From: Archegozetes longisetosus
Lineage: Eukaryota; Arthropoda; Arachnida; Sarcoptiformes; Trhypochthoniidae
DNA: 64,000 nucleotides
Assembly (NCBI GenBank): GCA_018873245.2
Contig: JAEMBT020000003.1
Coordinates: 7,645,843 to 7,709,842 of the forward strand
Direction: 5' to 3'
Shown here in pieces: positions 58,397 to 64,000 of this stretch; position 1 is the first letter of the stretch, and every line of letters starts with the position of its first letter. A program made the translations under genes and the position numbers. Below the pieces are notes generated by a model. That model had not been told where the DNA came from and ran no database searches. It saw only the letters and a list, made by a program, of their open reading frames with translations.

Positions 58397-60566
58397 TTTT
58401 GGTCTTGATTTGAATAATTAGTGATTGAATAGTTTAAAGTTGGCTTACACTGAGAAACAGATGAATGAATCAGATTCTATGTTGACTTTGAGTGAGCATG
58501 AAATGGACTGAAATTGGTCTCTATTATAAGACATGCGCATTTCAGTGCATCGAATCGCATACTATTACCACTCAATCTCTAATAGTGTTGAATTGCTCTT
58601 TGATCCATATGTCTAACTTAGTTTTCAAAAAATGAATATCGTCTCAAACGATTGCTTAACGAGAAATGAAAGATGAACTCAAATTTTATAATAATTTAAG
58701 ATTAGGTATTTCAAAAATGATTTTCTTATAAAATGCTTAACTTTGGATAATTAGTTAATTAGTTATGTATTTGAACTAACTGGAGACTAAAGTTAATTTA
58801 AAAATTTCAGTTTCAAATTACCAAAATTGTATTTAGTCTCAAAGTTTTGTCAAAACCAAACTAAACGCACATTGACTTAGAACTATATTAATGAAAATGA
58901 ATCGCAAGCATAAGAGCTAAAATTAGCTGAATTGTTGTGAACTTATGATAACTAGTTGTTAAAATGGGTAGAATTGTAGTGTTCTCGTTTGGGGTACAGT
59001 GACATTCAAAAAAGTTTGCAATTCAATCATATTCGGATGTTATAACTTTTAGTAATAAGTTTGCTTTAGTCGGTCTTATTGATGCTATGCATGCTTTCAG
59101 TAGAAGTTAATCGCAATTATGAGAAGTCTATAAATACTAGAAAAGTTTATATTCCAATTAATACAACATAAGTTCTGTATTAATAAAATTTTTATTAATC
59201 CCTAAAAATGTTTGGAACAGTTATTCAATTGAAATAACAAAAAACCTTTTTTGAACGTACTGTACATATCGTTTAAAAAGCAAATCTGCATATTATATAT
59301 AAATTTTAACGTTACAAAAAGTGAATTTGTGAAAAAAATTATCATAACTGAAACATGATATTGAATTGTTTAACAGGTTTTTGTCATTAATAAATTACTA
59401 CTAGTTGTCGAATAATATAAATCTAAACAATTAACAGTTACTTTGAACAAAGCACCGTTTAAACCGTCAAAACCGTCAAACAAACAGTTATTTTGGCTGT
59501 TGTAAAATGTTATTTGTTGGCACTGTAGCTACAAATTAAGTCATTGAGAAAGAACACATTATTTTCATTTAGTTTGTACATTACATGCACTACCAATTGC
59601 CTCATTTGTCTCATTCATCTTTTCTGTTTTTGTATTAAATTACAGTCAAATTTCAATTAATTTAAGCAAAAGTATGCAAACGGATAGCAAGGTTTAGATG
59701 AAGACGTTTTTCGTTTCTGGGAACTAAATAACACAAAATAAGTGCAAATCTCCAGATTTTTTCAAAAGCTGAAATACAGCACAAATTGTGGGCCGATTTC
59801 AAATTAATTAAAAAAAGTTTAAATTAAATTAAAATTTTTTTAAAATAAAGAATCATATTATAATACACCAGAAATTCAGTAGTTTTTGAAAAGTTGAAAA
59901 AAAGATTTTTGTGGAAAAGCAACAAATTTGGAGTCAATTTTGGTAGAATAGTATATCACTCCTTATTTAAACAGTAAAATTAATATTAAATATGATAGAA
60001 GAGTAACTTATGACCAAAATTTCGTAATAGTCAAAGCAGTATTTCAGCCAAATTTGTTTTTGCACCAATCAATGCAGCCGTAAAGCAAAAAGAATAATAA
60101 TGTACAGGAAGTTGTCTTTTTCTCTTTGCAAAAGAAAAAATTGCACTAAATTTAGTTAAAAAGTCCCCGAGAGTTGGTTTGATGGCTAATACAAATATTA
60201 AAGATGTGCACATGAAAAGTGTGTAATGCGAGTACAGTTTAGAAGTACTTAACCGTACAATTATTCGAATTGACAGTCAATTTTCTAATAGATTTAGTAA
60301 TCGATAATCTGCACAAAGAGCTGCATTCATCAGAGTGTATGGCGTATGGCGTCAAATAATGATGATTTGATTGATGTTAAGGGCTGTTGACTGGCCTCAA
60401 GATCTAATGCTTATCAAAGCATTCGGCGCACACACTCACACAAACACAATATAACAAATTTACAATCAATCTGTCAATTATTAATTTCTTCTTATCTTCA
60501 TCTGATATCTTCTTAATAATTATTAATAATTTCGAAATAGAATTTTATTAAAAAACAAATCACTGA
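58397..60566. other. intergenic DNA between PET100 and GNAQ
   Basis: About 2.2 kb, AT-rich. Short direct repeats AACCGTCAAAACCGTCAAAC occur near 59461. An open frame at 60031-60213 (-) has no recognisable product. The right end contains the 3' UTR of the Gq gene. Confidence 0.5.
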
Positions 60567-63260
<2,694 letters not shown>

Positions 63261-64000
63261 CTATTAAGAAAAGTTTCAAAATAAATATCCATTATTTCTT
63301 CCATACTATTAAGCTTTTATTGTCTTTATTGATTTTCATTTTTTCTTTCTCTTTATTGTAAATACAAATTTATTAAGTCTCAGGTTACCAAACGTTCAAA
63401 TATTGTGTTAACCCTTTCTCAGTATCAGAAGGAAAATCAATAATTGAACTAAATATCTGTCAAATATCTATCAATCATATTGCTTTAATCCCAAAATTAT
63501 TAGTCCTTTATTTTGAAAATGACGCCAATGTTTGCAGGCAAATCAAAAATCAAATATAATAAAAAAAATATTAACAAATGTATGCATAACAACAAAGCTA
63601 TAAGTGATTTGAGGTTTTTATTCAATTATTATACTCGACTCGACAATGGATTTCTGACTATAAAATGATAAGCAATAATAATATAAATAATGCCAACTAA
63701 GATATTTGAGTAAAGTATTTATATGCAGTACTACACAAAGAACAAAAAGTTCAACTCATTCAACCAAACTGTCAATTACATTCAATTACAGATATCGTCC
63801 TGATTAAGATTACACATTTCTGCTAATATCAAACCTGAGATATTGTACTATTATTTTCTAAATAGTAATCAACGGAAACGAAATTAGCACAAGTTTGATC
63901 AACAAATATAAGTTAGTTATTGTTTCGATATTCATTTAGAGGTATATTAGAGTCTGAAAGCGTAAAAGACTAATTTCATATTCATTTCAATTAGTGAGAA
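63261..64000 (-). other. 5' intron of Gq alpha gene
   Basis: Sequence upstream of the first visible Gq exon. It must be intron, since the exon begins inside a codon after a good acceptor (TTAATAG). No coding exon was found up to the edge. Confidence 0.6.

Overview
This window looks like nuclear DNA from a compact, AT-rich animal genome, most likely an arthropod. Protein-coding genes are split by short GT-AG introns (commonly 50-120 bp), both strands are used equally, and there are no operons, Shine-Dalgarno sites or bacterial-type genes. Gene content (GBX/unplugged homeobox, Argonaute, RAB27, Gq alpha, NUP98-96, a degenerate ionotropic-receptor-like gene) is animal. A mite-like chelicerate is my best guess from the compactness and AT content, but nothing here proves it.

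Layout, left to right: 1-4.85 kb has no supported gene. 4.86-7.82 kb (+) SH3BP5-like Rab11 exchange factor, convergent with 7.97-9.34 kb (-), a two-pass membrane protein with a NIT-like ectodomain and no cyclase. 11.96-16.19 kb (+) GBX homeobox gene, whose 3-kb intron holds a very long hairpin. 18.33-21.19 kb (+) slicer-type Argonaute. 21.44-22.40 kb (-) HUS1, divergent from 23.43-28.11 kb (+) NUP98-96. 29.40-30.61 kb (-) SUPT3H. 31.80-33.11 kb (+) ionotropic-receptor-like gene or relic. 33-37.7 kb is repeat-rich, with foldback elements and two orphan ORFs. 38.28-39.09 kb (-) UMP-CMP kinase, divergent from 39.74-41.60 kb (+) cytosolic aspartyl-tRNA synthetase. A foldback element lies at 42.36-43.18 kb. 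43.67-44.75 kb (+) secreted LRR protein, tail-to-tail with 44.83-46.28 kb (-) fumarylacetoacetase. A short hAT-like element lies at 46.56-46.73 kb. 47.43-50.08 kb (-) AMFR/gp78 E3 ligase carrying a one-base frameshift. 52.85-54.82 kb (+) RAB27, convergent with 55.10-57.05 kb (-) AIFM1. 58.17-58.40 kb (-) PET100. 60.57-63.26 kb (-) Gq alpha, whose first exon lies beyond the right edge.

The genes are mostly independent housekeeping or signalling genes. Thematic links are limited: AIFM1, PET100 and possibly an alternative start of the UMP-CMP kinase concern mitochondria; SH3BP5 and RAB27 concern Rab-controlled vesicle traffic; HUS1 is DNA-damage checkpoint; SUPT3H is SAGA.

The most unusual content is non-coding: several long inverted repeats (foldbacks) inside introns and intergenic DNA. 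The largest is a hairpin of about 300 bp per arm inside the GBX intron. Transcribed inverted repeats of this kind could feed an RNAi pathway, and a catalytically intact Argonaute lies about 3 kb away, although that proximity may be chance. All exon boundaries were deduced by eye from splice consensus, phase and family knowledge; no alignment or transcript evidence was available.
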